Notes under the pieces: model-generated | Told to the model about the DNA's origin: nothing | The model's database searches: none | What the model saw: only the letters and a program-made list of their open reading frames with translations | Part shown: positions 1-6,748 of the stretch, piece by piece | How the letters are laid out: each line of letters starts with the position of its first letter | Numbering within the stretch: the first letter of the stretch is position 1 | Program-made: the position numbers and the translations under genes | Source of the DNA: JABDNZ01 sp050049805 | GTDB lineage: Bacteria > Gemmatimonadota > Gemmatimonadetes > Longimicrobiales > Gaopeijiaceae | Length of the DNA stretch: 9,318 nt | Direction: 5' to 3' | Assembly: GCA_050049805.1 (NCBI GenBank) | Contig: JASFVN010000165.1 | Span: 1-9,318, forward strand

Positions 1-1427
1 TCCCGAATTCGGGATAATCGGCAGAGCAGCAGCGTATTGGACAGCGACGTCGCACCGCCGTTGGCCCAGTGCACCACATGGTGTCCCTCGGTGTATCGGC
101 TACCGCAGCCCGGGAAGCGGCACCCGCCATCTCGGACCTCCAGCGCCCGCCTCAGGGCCGGGGGAATCGTCCGCGTCCGACGCCCTACATCCAGGATCGC
201 CCCGTCGGAGGAATGCACGACTCTCACCAATCCACAGTCACAGGCCAGGCGCTGAGACGTTTCTGCTGAAACGCGTGTGCCGTCGGCCAACTCCGAGCGG
301 CCTTTCTTGCCATCGGCCTTTGAGGTCTCCGCCTCCACATGCAGCATCACCTGATATCGCTCGGCCCGACTCCCGCTGAGGGGTGATGGCTTTTCGGCCT
401 TGGCGTCAGGAGAGTCAGGGGTGGTCGGTATGTTAGGAGTGGTCGGTATGTCAGGGGTGGCCGGCGCACCACGTCGGACTCCCTCGAGGGCTCTACCCTT
501 CTCCCCCTCACCGCCGCGTATACCGCCGCGTATACCGCCTCGTCCGCCGCCTCCGCAGTCAGAGCCACACTCAGAACCACAGTCAGGGCCGAACCCCGCC
601 GCCAGGGCCCGCTCGGCCAGCAGACCCAGGGCGTCGGCCCGACGCCGGGCTGCCTCGGCCTCGGTATCTGCCTCCGGCGAGCTTGCCGCGCGCGTCCCCT
701 TCGACCGCCTTCCGCCCCCCCGACTCCGCTTCTCCTCCCGATACAACACGTCCCTGGCCGCCTCCACCGCCCGCATCAGCAAGGCCCCAACCTCCGCCGG
801 AAGCCGGCCCCGGACCACATACATCCCTTCGTAGTCGGGGAACACCGACAAGGACCGTCGCTCATAGCGCTCCCGGTCCAGGGCTGCCTCGTCGGCTCGA
901 CTTCCCTGGGGATAGGCCCGGACGACTCGCTCCAACTCCGCTGTGCTACGGCTTCGGGCCATCTCCAGCAACTCCCGCTCGTTCTCTGACGTGGCCCTTC
1001 GGGTCAGGGCCCGGACCTTGGAGAAGGACAGCTCGCCCCGGCTCATGCTGGCACTCACCTCCGGCAGGCCCACCAGGGCACGGGCCGTGCGGACCTTCTC
1101 CCGGGCGGTGCCTAGATCGATGCCTGTTCGATAGGAGAGCCAGTGGGCGCAGGAACGATGGCCACCCAGCTCCCAACCCCGGCGCCGGTCGAACTCGGCA
1201 ATCAGGGTCAGGAGCCGGTGGGTGGCGGCATGGATCCGGGCCGCCAGGGTGGTGATCCGCTTCTCCAGGACCTCCAGGGCTTCCGCGTCGTCAAAGGGAT
1301 CGGGGATGGTGGGGTCGCGCCCCGGGGTAGAGACCTGGGGCCCCTCCTCAGGAGCGGCGGCGGGATAGGGATCGGGAGTAAGGGCGGCCTTCGTGGCCGA
1401 GTCATGGACGGCGGCTGGGTTGATCAT
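1..1427 (-). CDS. DUF222 / HNH endonuclease-domain protein (13E12-like), partial at the left edge
   Basis: The frame is open for 475 codons, from ATG at 1427 to the window edge, with no stop or frameshift when read codon by codon. The start follows a good Shine-Dalgarno (TAGGAGG) about 8 bases upstream. Residues of about 40-270 read as a DUF222 domain (GWELGGHRSCAHWLS, then AREKVRTARAL, GELSFSKVRALTRRA). Residues 277-350 form a Gly-, Arg- and then Pro/Thr-rich linker built from short DNA repeats. The C-terminal part has RYQVMLHVEAET, CDCGLVRVVHSSDG and an HNH core: RDGGCRFPGC (C436, C441), GHHVVHWANGG (H449, H450, H453) and SNTLLLC (N464, C469). Family members are predicted DNA nucleases, often present in many copies per genome, and are mostly uncharacterised. 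The usual His-His after the last Cys is not visible here: the frame reads CRLSRIR as it enters a 14 bp palindrome at the window end. The domain assignment is firm; nuclease activity is inferred. Confidence 0.88.
   Translation of the reverse strand, partial: MINPAAVHDSATKAALTPDPYPAAAPEEGPQVSTPGRDPTIPDPFDDAEALEVLEKRITTLAARIHAATHRLLTLIAEFDRRRGWELGGHRSCAHWLSYRTGIDLGTAREKVRTARALVGLPEVSASMSRGELSFSKVRALTRRATSENERELLEMARSRSTAELERVVRAYPQGSRADEAALDRERYERRSLSVFPDYEGMYVVRGRLPAEVGALLMRAVEAARDVLYREEKRSRGGGRRSKGTRAASSPEADTEAEAARRRADALGLLAERALAAGFGPDCGSECGSDCGGGGRGGIRGGIRGGEGEKGRALEGVRRGAPATPDIPTTPNIPTTPDSPDAKAEKPSPLSGSRAERYQVMLHVEAETSKADGKKGRSELADGTRVSAETSQRLACDCGLVRVVHSSDGAILDVGRRTRTIPPALRRALEVRDGGCRFPGCGSRYTEGHHVVHWANGGATSLSNTLLLCRLSRIR
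421..464. repeat. 18 bp tandem repeat inside the DUF222-HNH gene
   Basis: A unit close to GTGGTCGGTATGTTAGGA occurs at 421-438 and 439-456, with a third partial and diverged copy from 457. The period is a multiple of three. The repeat encodes a Pro/Thr-rich linker (TPNIPTTPDSP-like) between the DUF222 and HNH parts of the protein. Confidence 0.75.
511..539. repeat. 12 bp tandem repeat encoding a Gly/Arg linker
   Basis: The unit CCGCCGCGTATA is repeated exactly at 511-522 and 523-534 and begins a third time at 535. On the minus strand it encodes RGGIRGGI-type residues in the same interdomain linker. The period is in frame, so copy-number change would leave the HNH domain in register. Confidence 0.75.
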
Positions 1428-1449
1428 GGTCCTGACCTCCTACCTTGAC

Positions 1450-1468
1450 ACCGAATAAAAACCGAATA
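1450..1468 (-). promoter_or_regulatory. Direct repeat upstream of the DUF222-HNH start, possible promoter or operator
   Basis: ACCGAATA occurs twice, at 1450-1457 and 1461-1468, separated by three A residues. The repeat starts are 11 bases apart, about one helical turn. The pair lies 23-41 bases upstream of the ATG at 1427 and reads TATTCGGT on the gene strand. That position and spacing would suit a promoter element or a regulator site, but no regulator is identified and no clear -35/-10 pair is visible. Confidence 0.3.
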
Positions 1469-1701
1469 TCCCTGCTCCAAGATAACACCGGTTTTTCGGG
1501 CCTCTAGAAGGGGGGTAGGAGGAAGGAAGAAAGGGTGGGAGACTTCAAAGGCCAGCCTTCCGTAGCCAGGGGCTTTAGTGGGGCCAGGAGGTCCCTTCTG
1601 GGCCGGCAATGGAGGCCGCCCCGGACTTCGCCGAATCCGTCAGTCTCAACCCTGTCAAGCATAGCGTGGGCGTTCCGATGACTGGTTGGGACAGAAGCGG
1701 C

Positions 1702-1872
1702 GGCGTACGCCAGCGAGGCGACCCTTGGCTGAAGGGATGGTGACGGCCTACGCCAGCGAGGAGATCCTTGGGCTGAAGTTACCGTGGCGGCGCACGCCAG
1801 CGAGGAGATCTCTGGGCTGAAGGTACAGTGCCGGCGAACGCCAGGCAGGAGAAATTTCAGCTGAAACGTCCT
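1702..1872. repeat. Four degenerate 43-44 bp tandem repeats
   Basis: Units begin at 1702, 1745, 1789 and 1833. Each opens with GGC(G/C)NACGCCAG, continues with a GCGAGGAGATC-like block and then (G)GCTGAAG about 30 bases in. Units 2 and 3 are closest to each other; unit 4 is the most diverged. In units 1, 3 and 4 the opening is a short inverted repeat, GGCG-NN-CGCC, with the two central bases varying (TA, CA, AA). The spacing is not a multiple of three and there are no conserved spacers, so this is neither a coding repeat nor a CRISPR. It resembles a small repetitive extragenic array. Confidence 0.75.
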
Positions 1873-1930
1873 GTTGATCCCCCAGACGCTGCGTTTCGGC
1901 TTCGGTCCGACCAAGGCGCCTTGGATCAAC
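1873..1930. repeat. Inverted repeat containing a 14 bp perfect palindrome
   Basis: GTTGATCC at 1873-1880 is the exact reverse complement of GGATCAAC at 1923-1930, with 42 bases between. Overlapping the right arm, 1911-1924 reads CCAAGGCGCCTTGG, a perfect palindrome. It begins where the tandem array ends and lies 41 bases beyond the amidase stop. It could fold in the amidase transcript's 3' end, but it has no T-tract, so I do not call it an intrinsic terminator. Confidence 0.5.
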
Positions 1931-1970
1931 CCTCCACGGCAGGTCGTCCGGTCCTTTGGTTTGCCGGCAT

Positions 1971-3533
1971 CTAGTGCTCCAGAGCCGGAAAGCCTTCCGG
2001 CGGCCTCCGATGCTGAGTTCCCTGCTCGTACGCGTAGGACACTCTGAAAAGCAGACCCTCGGAGTAGGGTCGCCCCAAGAGCTGAAGGCCAGCTGGCCAG
2101 CGCCCGTAGCTGAACCCCATAGGTACCGTGATGGCCGGCATCCCTGTCGCAGGTGCGACCCGCTGGCTGTTGTCTCCGCCGTATTCCTCAGGGCCTCGAT
2201 CGATATGGGCGGGGGGCAATAGCCAGGACGGATAGACGACGACGTCGAGGCCGGCGTCGTCCATGGCCGCAACCAGGTCTCTGAGATAGGCCTGCCGCTC
2301 CGGATGCTCCGAATAGTCAGGGCAGGGAGGGTCCCACAGCGAGGGGTGGAGATCCAGGGGGCGATCCGCGTGGTTCCGTAGTCTCCGCTCCACGTAGGGA
2401 GAGTACTGGCCCGTCTCCAGGACTTCGACTACGTCATGAATTGGCGCCCTATCCCCACGAGATGCCAGGTACTCATGCATGTCGTACCTGAAGCGCTGGC
2501 AGAACATCCCCGGGCGCTCCAGCTGGGCCCATACGTCGAACTCGAAGGGATCCACGACCTCAGCGCCGAGCCGGGCCAGGTCCGACAAGGCCTCCTCAAA
2601 TAGACCGAGTATGGCCGTGTCGGCCTCTTCCACGTCCACCAGCGATCGAAGGACTCCGATCCGGGTACCCTCCAGCCCATCCGAATCCAGGAAGGCTGTA
2701 TAGTCTTCCTCCTTTCGATCTCGGCCAGCTTCCGTATATGGGTCGGCCGGGTCGAAGCCAGCCACCACGTTGAACACCTTCGCAACGTCTTCCACGGTTC
2801 TGCCCATGGGTCCGGCGATGTCCCGGTCGAAGGACAGAGGGATCACACCGTCACGGCTCGTGAGACCGATGGTGGATCGAATGCCAACCAGGGCCAGGTG
2901 GGATGAGGGACCGCGTATGGAGTTTCCCGTGTCGCTTCCCAATCCGATGAGGCCGAAGCTGGCAGCCACACCCGAGGCTGTACCTCCGCTGGACCCGGCG
3001 GGCACCCGCTCTAGGTCGTAGGCGTTGGCAGTGGTGTCGAAGGATGAGCTCACCGTCTGCCGCGGGCTGAAGGCCCATTCCGCCATGTTGGTCTTGGCTA
3101 TTACGATGGCGTCCTCCTCCCGAATCCGTTTGACCATAAAGGCATCATCGGGAGGTAGGCTCCCGGCCAGAGCTGCGGAGCCGCCCGTCGTCACCATGTC
3201 GTGGGTATCGAAGTTGTCCTTCACCAACATGGGTACGCAGAAGAGATCCCCGAGCTCTTCTCCGGCTTGCACGGCTGCGTCAATCTCGTCGGCTCGAGCC
3301 AGGGCATTGGGGTTCACAACCGTGACGGCGTTCACCGTGGTTTGGTCGTAGGCTTCGATCCGATCCAAGTAAGCCTGCACCACCATGCGGCAGGTGGTTT
3401 TACCCGAAAGGATGGCGTTCTGGACCTGGTCGATGGTGGCTTCCACCACATCCATGGGCTCCGGCGTAGCGGTGCATCCGGCGCAGGCGGCGACAACGAG
3501 GGCAAGGGAGGCGAATCGCTTGACAGATCTCAT
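1971..3533 (-). CDS. Amidase-signature family enzyme, predicted lipoprotein
   Basis: This 520-residue protein belongs to the amidase signature family (COG0154; GatA, FAAH and peptide-amidase relatives), which hydrolyses amide bonds with a Lys-cisSer-Ser triad. The Lys lies in PMLVKDNFD (K105), the cis-Ser in AGSSGG (S181) and the nucleophile in GSDTGNSIRGPSSH (S205). The 24-residue S-to-S spacing matches FAAH (S217/S241). The frame continues upstream to 3659, but the ATG at 3533 is preferred because it opens a short basic N-terminus, a hydrophobic stretch and a lipobox (VAAC, Cys17). The enzyme is therefore probably exported and lipid-anchored. No strong Shine-Dalgarno is seen. The GNSIRGPSSH variant of the usual GGSIRxPA loop is typical of secreted members. 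The substrate is unknown. The gene is divergent from the redox operon, so a functional link is not implied. Confidence 0.9.
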   Translation of the reverse strand: MRSVKRFASLALVVAACAGCTATPEPMDVVEATIDQVQNAILSGKTTCRMVVQAYLDRIEAYDQTTVNAVTVVNPNALARADEIDAAVQAGEELGDLFCVPMLVKDNFDTHDMVTTGGSAALAGSLPPDDAFMVKRIREEDAIVIAKTNMAEWAFSPRQTVSSSFDTTANAYDLERVPAGSSGGTASGVAASFGLIGLGSDTGNSIRGPSSHLALVGIRSTIGLTSRDGVIPLSFDRDIAGPMGRTVEDVAKVFNVVAGFDPADPYTEAGRDRKEEDYTAFLDSDGLEGTRIGVLRSLVDVEEADTAILGLFEEALSDLARLGAEVVDPFEFDVWAQLERPGMFCQRFRYDMHEYLASRGDRAPIHDVVEVLETGQYSPYVERRLRNHADRPLDLHPSLWDPPCPDYSEHPERQAYLRDLVAAMDDAGLDVVVYPSWLLPPAHIDRGPEEYGGDNSQRVAPATGMPAITVPMGFSYGRWPAGLQLLGRPYSEGLLFRVSYAYEQGTQHRRPPEGFPALEH

Positions 3534-3588
3534 GGCTGAATCGGGTCGGGGTTTCAGGAGGCCGGTAGAGCCAGGAATGGAACAGGGC

Positions 3589-3615
3589 TTTACGACCTTT
3601 GGTGCGAGGTACAAT
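3589..3615 (+). promoter_or_regulatory. Candidate sigma-70-type promoter for the AOR operon
   Basis: TTTACG (3589-3594) and TACAAT (3610-3615) lie in the 196 bp divergent region, on the strand reading into the operon. TACAAT differs from the consensus -10 at one base. The 15-base spacer is short and the -35 match is partial. Use of this site would leave a leader of about 100 bases before the start at 3730. No riboswitch fold is recognised in that leader. Confidence 0.3.
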
Positions 3616-3729
3616 CTACGGCGGGCCCGCGATGAGGGCAGCAGCCCCCATGCCACCACCTTTCCTTACCGCCGGACGCGTGCCATGATGCCGGCAACAG
3701 CTCTCTCCCTGCAGAGGTCAGGAGTCTGG

Positions 3730-4386
3730 ATGTATGAACTGAAGGTGTCGGTGAAGAAGGTGATGGGGGAATGCACTGCCTGCCCTCCCATGAAGCCCGG
3801 GGACTATTTCACGGTCAGCGATGGGGACATCCAGGTGCCGGAGGGTGGATACATCTGCCTTTGGGCTTTGCAGAGCCTGATTCCAGTACTCACCCCCAAA
3901 GAGCGGGAGATCGCCGAGGAGAAGGACAGCGATTGGATGTGGCGGGTGAAACATGCCCAATGTCCCGATCCTGCTGGGCGGGTGATCTTCCAGATCGAGC
4001 AGACCGGGACGGTGGACCACAGCGAGGAAAAGGGGCGATGGGGGAAGGGTGAGGTAGTCGATCCAGACCCGGACCTTTCCGGAGCGGCAGAAGCCGAGGG
4101 TACGTCGGAGAGGGGGCTCGTGAACCTCAAGATCCATGTAGAGTCGGTGACGGGGAAGTGCACATCACGCATGAGGACGGGGGCCGTCTTCACTCTGCGA
4201 AGCGGCCGCCTCTACATTCCTCCTGGAGAGCATATGTGCCTCTATGCTTTGCATGCTGCCCTCCCTCTCCTGGGGGCAAAACAGCGAACACTCGAGGACG
4301 GAGATTGGCTCAAGGAGGACAACCGAATCCTGTGCCCCGACCCGGCAGGGAACGTGATCCTCCGTATCGAACGGATGGAGCCATAA
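3730..4386 (+). CDS. Duplicated TIGR04076-like small cysteine protein
   Basis: This 218-residue protein consists of two copies of a domain that I recognise as TIGR04076-like, normally a stand-alone protein of about 90-100 residues with no known function. Copy 1 spans about 1-92 and copy 2 about 130-216, joined by an acidic linker. Aligned landmarks are KVSVKKVMGECTA / KIHVESVTGKCTS (C15/C144), GGYICLWALQSLIP / GEHMCLYALHAALP (C43/C170) and QCPDPAGRVIFQIE / LCPDPAGNVILRIE (C78/C202). Three cysteines are thus kept in each copy; copy 1 has an extra C18. There is no signal peptide or membrane segment, so it is probably cytoplasmic. The frame is open from 3385, but ATG 3730 has AGGAG five bases upstream and starts exactly at the domain. 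It is the first gene of the operon, 67 bases before the polyferredoxin gene. A metal-binding or redox accessory role is inferred from the cysteines and the location. Confidence 0.8.
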   Translation: MYELKVSVKKVMGECTACPPMKPGDYFTVSDGDIQVPEGGYICLWALQSLIPVLTPKEREIAEEKDSDWMWRVKHAQCPDPAGRVIFQIEQTGTVDHSEEKGRWGKGEVVDPDPDLSGAAEAEGTSERGLVNLKIHVESVTGKCTSRMRTGAVFTLRSGRLYIPPGEHMCLYALHAALPLLGAKQRTLEDGDWLKEDNRILCPDPAGNVILRIERMEP

Positions 4387-4442
4387 CTCAAGAACCTGCT
4401 GGCACCGGTTCCGCGATGGGAGAGTGTCCGGTGCCATAGCAT

Positions 4443-4446
4443 GGAG
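4443..4446 (+). promoter_or_regulatory. Ribosome binding site deciding the polyferredoxin start
   Basis: GGAG lies seven bases before GTG 4454. The alternative in-frame GTG at 4424 has its purine run (GGGAGA) directly abutting the codon, too close for normal initiation, and would add ten residues before the conserved N-terminus. I therefore prefer 4454. Confidence 0.5.
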
Positions 4447-4453
4447 TGACAAC

Positions 4454-4969
4454 GTGATTCGTTGCGAAATTGAACTTTGCGTCGGGTGCAGAATGTGCGA
4501 GGTGGTCTGTAGCTCAGGGCATTTCGGAGCCGTGTCCCCGGCCCTGGCCAGAATCCGAGTGGCCAAGATCGACGAGACCGGCATCGATCTGGCGGTTGCT
4601 TGCTTCAGCTGCGCAGAGAAACCGTGCCTCGAGTGTCCCACAGAAGCCCTGGCCGTGGGGTCCCTTGGCCAGATCGTCTTGGACCCCGACTACTGCGATG
4701 CCTGCGGCGTCTGTGTGGACGCTTGTCCAATCGGTGCCGTTGGCTTCTATGAGGATCAACCGCTTTTTTGCGACTTGTGTGACGGTGCACCGTCCTGCGT
4801 GACGGTCTGCCCCAGCGGCGCCCTTTCTCTCACGAATGAAGGTGGGATGAGCCTAGCCTCCTTCATTGAATTCCAGGGGACTCCAAGCCAGAAACGGGTC
4901 AACTTCGCCTCTGCCATCGGGGCTCCTCTGCGCCGACTTTGGGCGGAGGGAAGGAGGGTGGACTCATGA
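4454..4969 (+). CDS. Four-cluster 4Fe-4S polyferredoxin, AOR electron-transfer subunit
   Basis: This 171-residue protein has sixteen cysteines in four groups expected to bind four [4Fe-4S] clusters: C9-x2-C12-x2-C15-x3-C19; C50-x2-C53-x4-C58-x2-C61-P; C81-x2-C84-x2-C87-x3-C91-P; and C106-x2-C109-x5-C115-x3-C119-P. This is the HycB/DmsB/AorA-like pattern of electron-transfer subunits. The stop overlaps the AOR start (ATGA), so translation is probably coupled and the two products likely form a complex. It would carry electrons between the AOR cluster and an external partner. There is no twin-arginine or other signal, so it is cytoplasmic. In the second group the third spacing is Cx2CP rather than the usual Cx3CP. 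The tail after about residue 125 has no cluster motif. The start is GTG 4454; GTG 4424 is possible. Confidence 0.87.
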   Translation: MIRCEIELCVGCRMCEVVCSSGHFGAVSPALARIRVAKIDETGIDLAVACFSCAEKPCLECPTEALAVGSLGQIVLDPDYCDACGVCVDACPIGAVGFYEDQPLFCDLCDGAPSCVTVCPSGALSLTNEGGMSLASFIEFQGTPSQKRVNFASAIGAPLRRLWAEGRRVDS

Positions 4970-6744
4970 GTATCTACCAAGGTTCCTGCCTCAGGGTAGA
5001 CCTCACCTCCCATGAGATCAGCCGAGGACTTACCCCGGAGAACGGGATCGGGGGACGGACCTGGAACAGTGTTACCCTCCTCCGGGAACTGGCTCCAGGA
5101 ATTGATCCACTGGGTCCCGAAAACCTCCTCTGCATTGGCGTGGGACCTCTCACAGGTACCGAACTCGCTGCCACCTGTCGTTTCATCGCCAGCGCCAAAA
5201 GCCCTCTCACCGGTTTCCTCGGGGACTCCGGCGCCCGGGGCTTCTTCGGGCCGGAGCTTCGCTGGGCCGGTGTAGACCAAATCGTATTCTCCGGTGCCTC
5301 CGAGAGCTGGAAGTACCTCTACATCGACAACGACCGGGTCGAGCTCAGGGACGCCTCCCACCTGGTGGGGCTGGACATCACCGAAACCACTGTTCAGCTC
5401 ATGGATGAACTCGGCGACCCGGACCTTCAGGTCGCCACCATCGGGCCCGCCGGTGAGAACCTGGTTAAATACGCCATCATCTCATGTAACCTGGCCCGGG
5501 CCTGTGGACGCACAGGTATGGGGGCCGTGATGGGATCCAAGAAGCTCAAAGCCATTGCGGTTCGCGGGATGAAACCCACGCGACCAGCTGATCCCGATCG
5601 GTTCAAGAAAGCCTGCTCCGATCTCATCGCGAACATCGAAGCCCACCGCCAGTTCCGGTCCCGCCAGCTTTATGGCACGACTCGGATCATGGACGCCTTG
5701 GCGGACTACGGCGTGCTCCCCGCCTTCCACTACCGGAGCGCCGTCTTCGGTGACCTGGACAAGGTGAGCTCCGAGGCCCTTCGCAGGGATCATGTGGTGA
5801 AGGGGAAAGCCTGCTACAACTGCAACGTCTACTGCTCTCGCTACAACTACACGAGCTACAGCGAAGGTGAAGGCCCTGAGTACGAAGCCCAGGCGGCCTT
5901 CACCGTGAAGGTGGGGGGGACGGACCTGGAACTGGCGGTCCACGTCTCCAACCTGGTGAACCGGTTGGGCCTGGACTGCATCAGCACCGGCGAGGTCATC
6001 GCATGGCTCATGGAATGCAGGCAAGAAGGGATCATCTCGGACGCGGACTGCGACGGAGTCGACCTCTCCTGGGGCTCGAAGGAAGCGCTTCTGAAGCTCC
6101 CCGAGATGATCGCCCATCGCCGCGGGATCGGAGACCTCCTCTCCGAAGGCACAAAGCGAGCTGCAAAGAAGTTCGGAGCTGAGGCTCGGAAGCTCACAGC
6201 CGAAGTGAAAGGGTTGGAGCTTTTCTCCGCCGACCCAAGGGGAATCAAGGGCTATGGCCTCATGAATGCGGTGAACTCCCGGGGCGGGGACCACTACAGG
6301 GGGGAGCCCATGATCGAGCTCACAGGGGACGAAGAGTTGGCCATGCGCAGGGTCGGGAATCGCCAGGCCGCTCACCGGTTGAGCGAGGAAGGGAAGGGTG
6401 CCCTGGTGAACTACGCCGAACACATGGGACTTCTCTCCGACAGCATGACCATCTGTAAGAACATCTCGTGTTGTATGGATGTGGTGGACTTCGATCTGGC
6501 TTCCGATGCCTATTCAGGGTTCCTGGGCCGGGACATCAGCAAGGACGACCTCTGGCAGGCCTGCTCCTACGTAAGCCAGGTCGAAAGGGACTTCAACCTC
6601 AGGGAGGGTCTCAGGCGGGCGGACGACACCCTGCCCGAGCGGTTCGTGGACAAACCCATCCCCGACGGACCGGCAGAAGGAACCACAATCAACATCCAGC
6701 GTCTGGTGGACGACTATTACGAGGTGAAGGGGTGGAAGGACTGA
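4966..6744 (+). CDS. Aldehyde ferredoxin oxidoreductase family, tungstopterin catalytic subunit
   Basis: This 592-residue protein has full AOR length. Family enzymes oxidise aldehydes to acids (reversibly in some) at a bis-pterin tungsten site and reduce ferredoxin. The N-terminal pterin-binding half shows GRTWNSVTLLRELAPG, GPLTGT, SGARGFFGPELRWAG, ATIGPAGEN and GRTGMGAVMGSKKLKAIAV. The cluster cysteines are in KACYNCNVYCSR (C283, C286, C290), very near the C288/C291/C295 of the Pyrococcus furiosus enzyme. DSMTICK supplies the fourth (C497, compare C494), and NRLGLD (332-337) matches the pterin-contacting DxxGLD motif with Asn for the first Asp. GPEYEAQ and SRGGDHYRG are also family-like. ATG 4966 is chosen because AGGAGG precedes it and the family start (MSIYQGSCLRVDLT) follows; an upstream ATG at 4939 would only add a glycine-rich stretch. 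It overlaps the polyferredoxin gene by four bases. Substrate, and W versus Mo, cannot be told from sequence. Confidence 0.93.
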   Translation: MSIYQGSCLRVDLTSHEISRGLTPENGIGGRTWNSVTLLRELAPGIDPLGPENLLCIGVGPLTGTELAATCRFIASAKSPLTGFLGDSGARGFFGPELRWAGVDQIVFSGASESWKYLYIDNDRVELRDASHLVGLDITETTVQLMDELGDPDLQVATIGPAGENLVKYAIISCNLARACGRTGMGAVMGSKKLKAIAVRGMKPTRPADPDRFKKACSDLIANIEAHRQFRSRQLYGTTRIMDALADYGVLPAFHYRSAVFGDLDKVSSEALRRDHVVKGKACYNCNVYCSRYNYTSYSEGEGPEYEAQAAFTVKVGGTDLELAVHVSNLVNRLGLDCISTGEVIAWLMECRQEGIISDADCDGVDLSWGSKEALLKLPEMIAHRRGIGDLLSEGTKRAAKKFGAEARKLTAEVKGLELFSADPRGIKGYGLMNAVNSRGGDHYRGEPMIELTGDEELAMRRVGNRQAAHRLSEEGKGALVNYAEHMGLLSDSMTICKNISCCMDVVDFDLASDAYSGFLGRDISKDDLWQACSYVSQVERDFNLREGLRRADDTLPERFVDKPIPDGPAEGTTINIQRLVDDYYEVKGWKD

Positions 6745-6748
6745 CCTT

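Larger units (their letters stand above)
1428..1970. other. Intergenic region without a supported gene
   Basis: About 540 bases lie between the start of the DUF222-HNH gene and the stop of the amidase gene. Open frames here (for example minus strand 1504-1929) give low-complexity protein imposed by the tandem repeats and lack a convincing ribosome site. The region contains a direct repeat next to the nuclease start, a T-rich stretch near 1490, the 43-44 bp repeat array and an inverted repeat. I see no tRNA or recognisable small RNA. Confidence 0.6.

Noticed and set aside
1702..1872. CRISPR array
   Set aside because: The units are contiguous and degenerate over their whole length with no unique spacers, and no cas gene is present.
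1504..1929. Minus-strand open frame of 141 codons between the nuclease and amidase genes
   Set aside because: Its sequence is repetitive because it crosses the 43-44 bp repeats, whose period is not a multiple of three. It has no recognisable domain and no convincing ribosome site.
3534..3659. Longer N-terminus for the amidase starting at 3659
   Set aside because: It would bury the hydrophobic signal and lipobox 42 residues into the protein, and the extension looks non-coding.
3385..3729. Longer N-terminus for the TIGR04076-like protein
   Set aside because: The added residues overlap the amidase signal region on the opposite strand, resemble no domain, and lie upstream of a well-placed Shine-Dalgarno at 3720-3724.
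5482..6423. 313-codon minus-strand open frame inside the AOR gene
   Set aside because: It is antisense to a clearly conserved AOR sequence. Long antisense frames are common in GC-rich genes and this one has no family resemblance.
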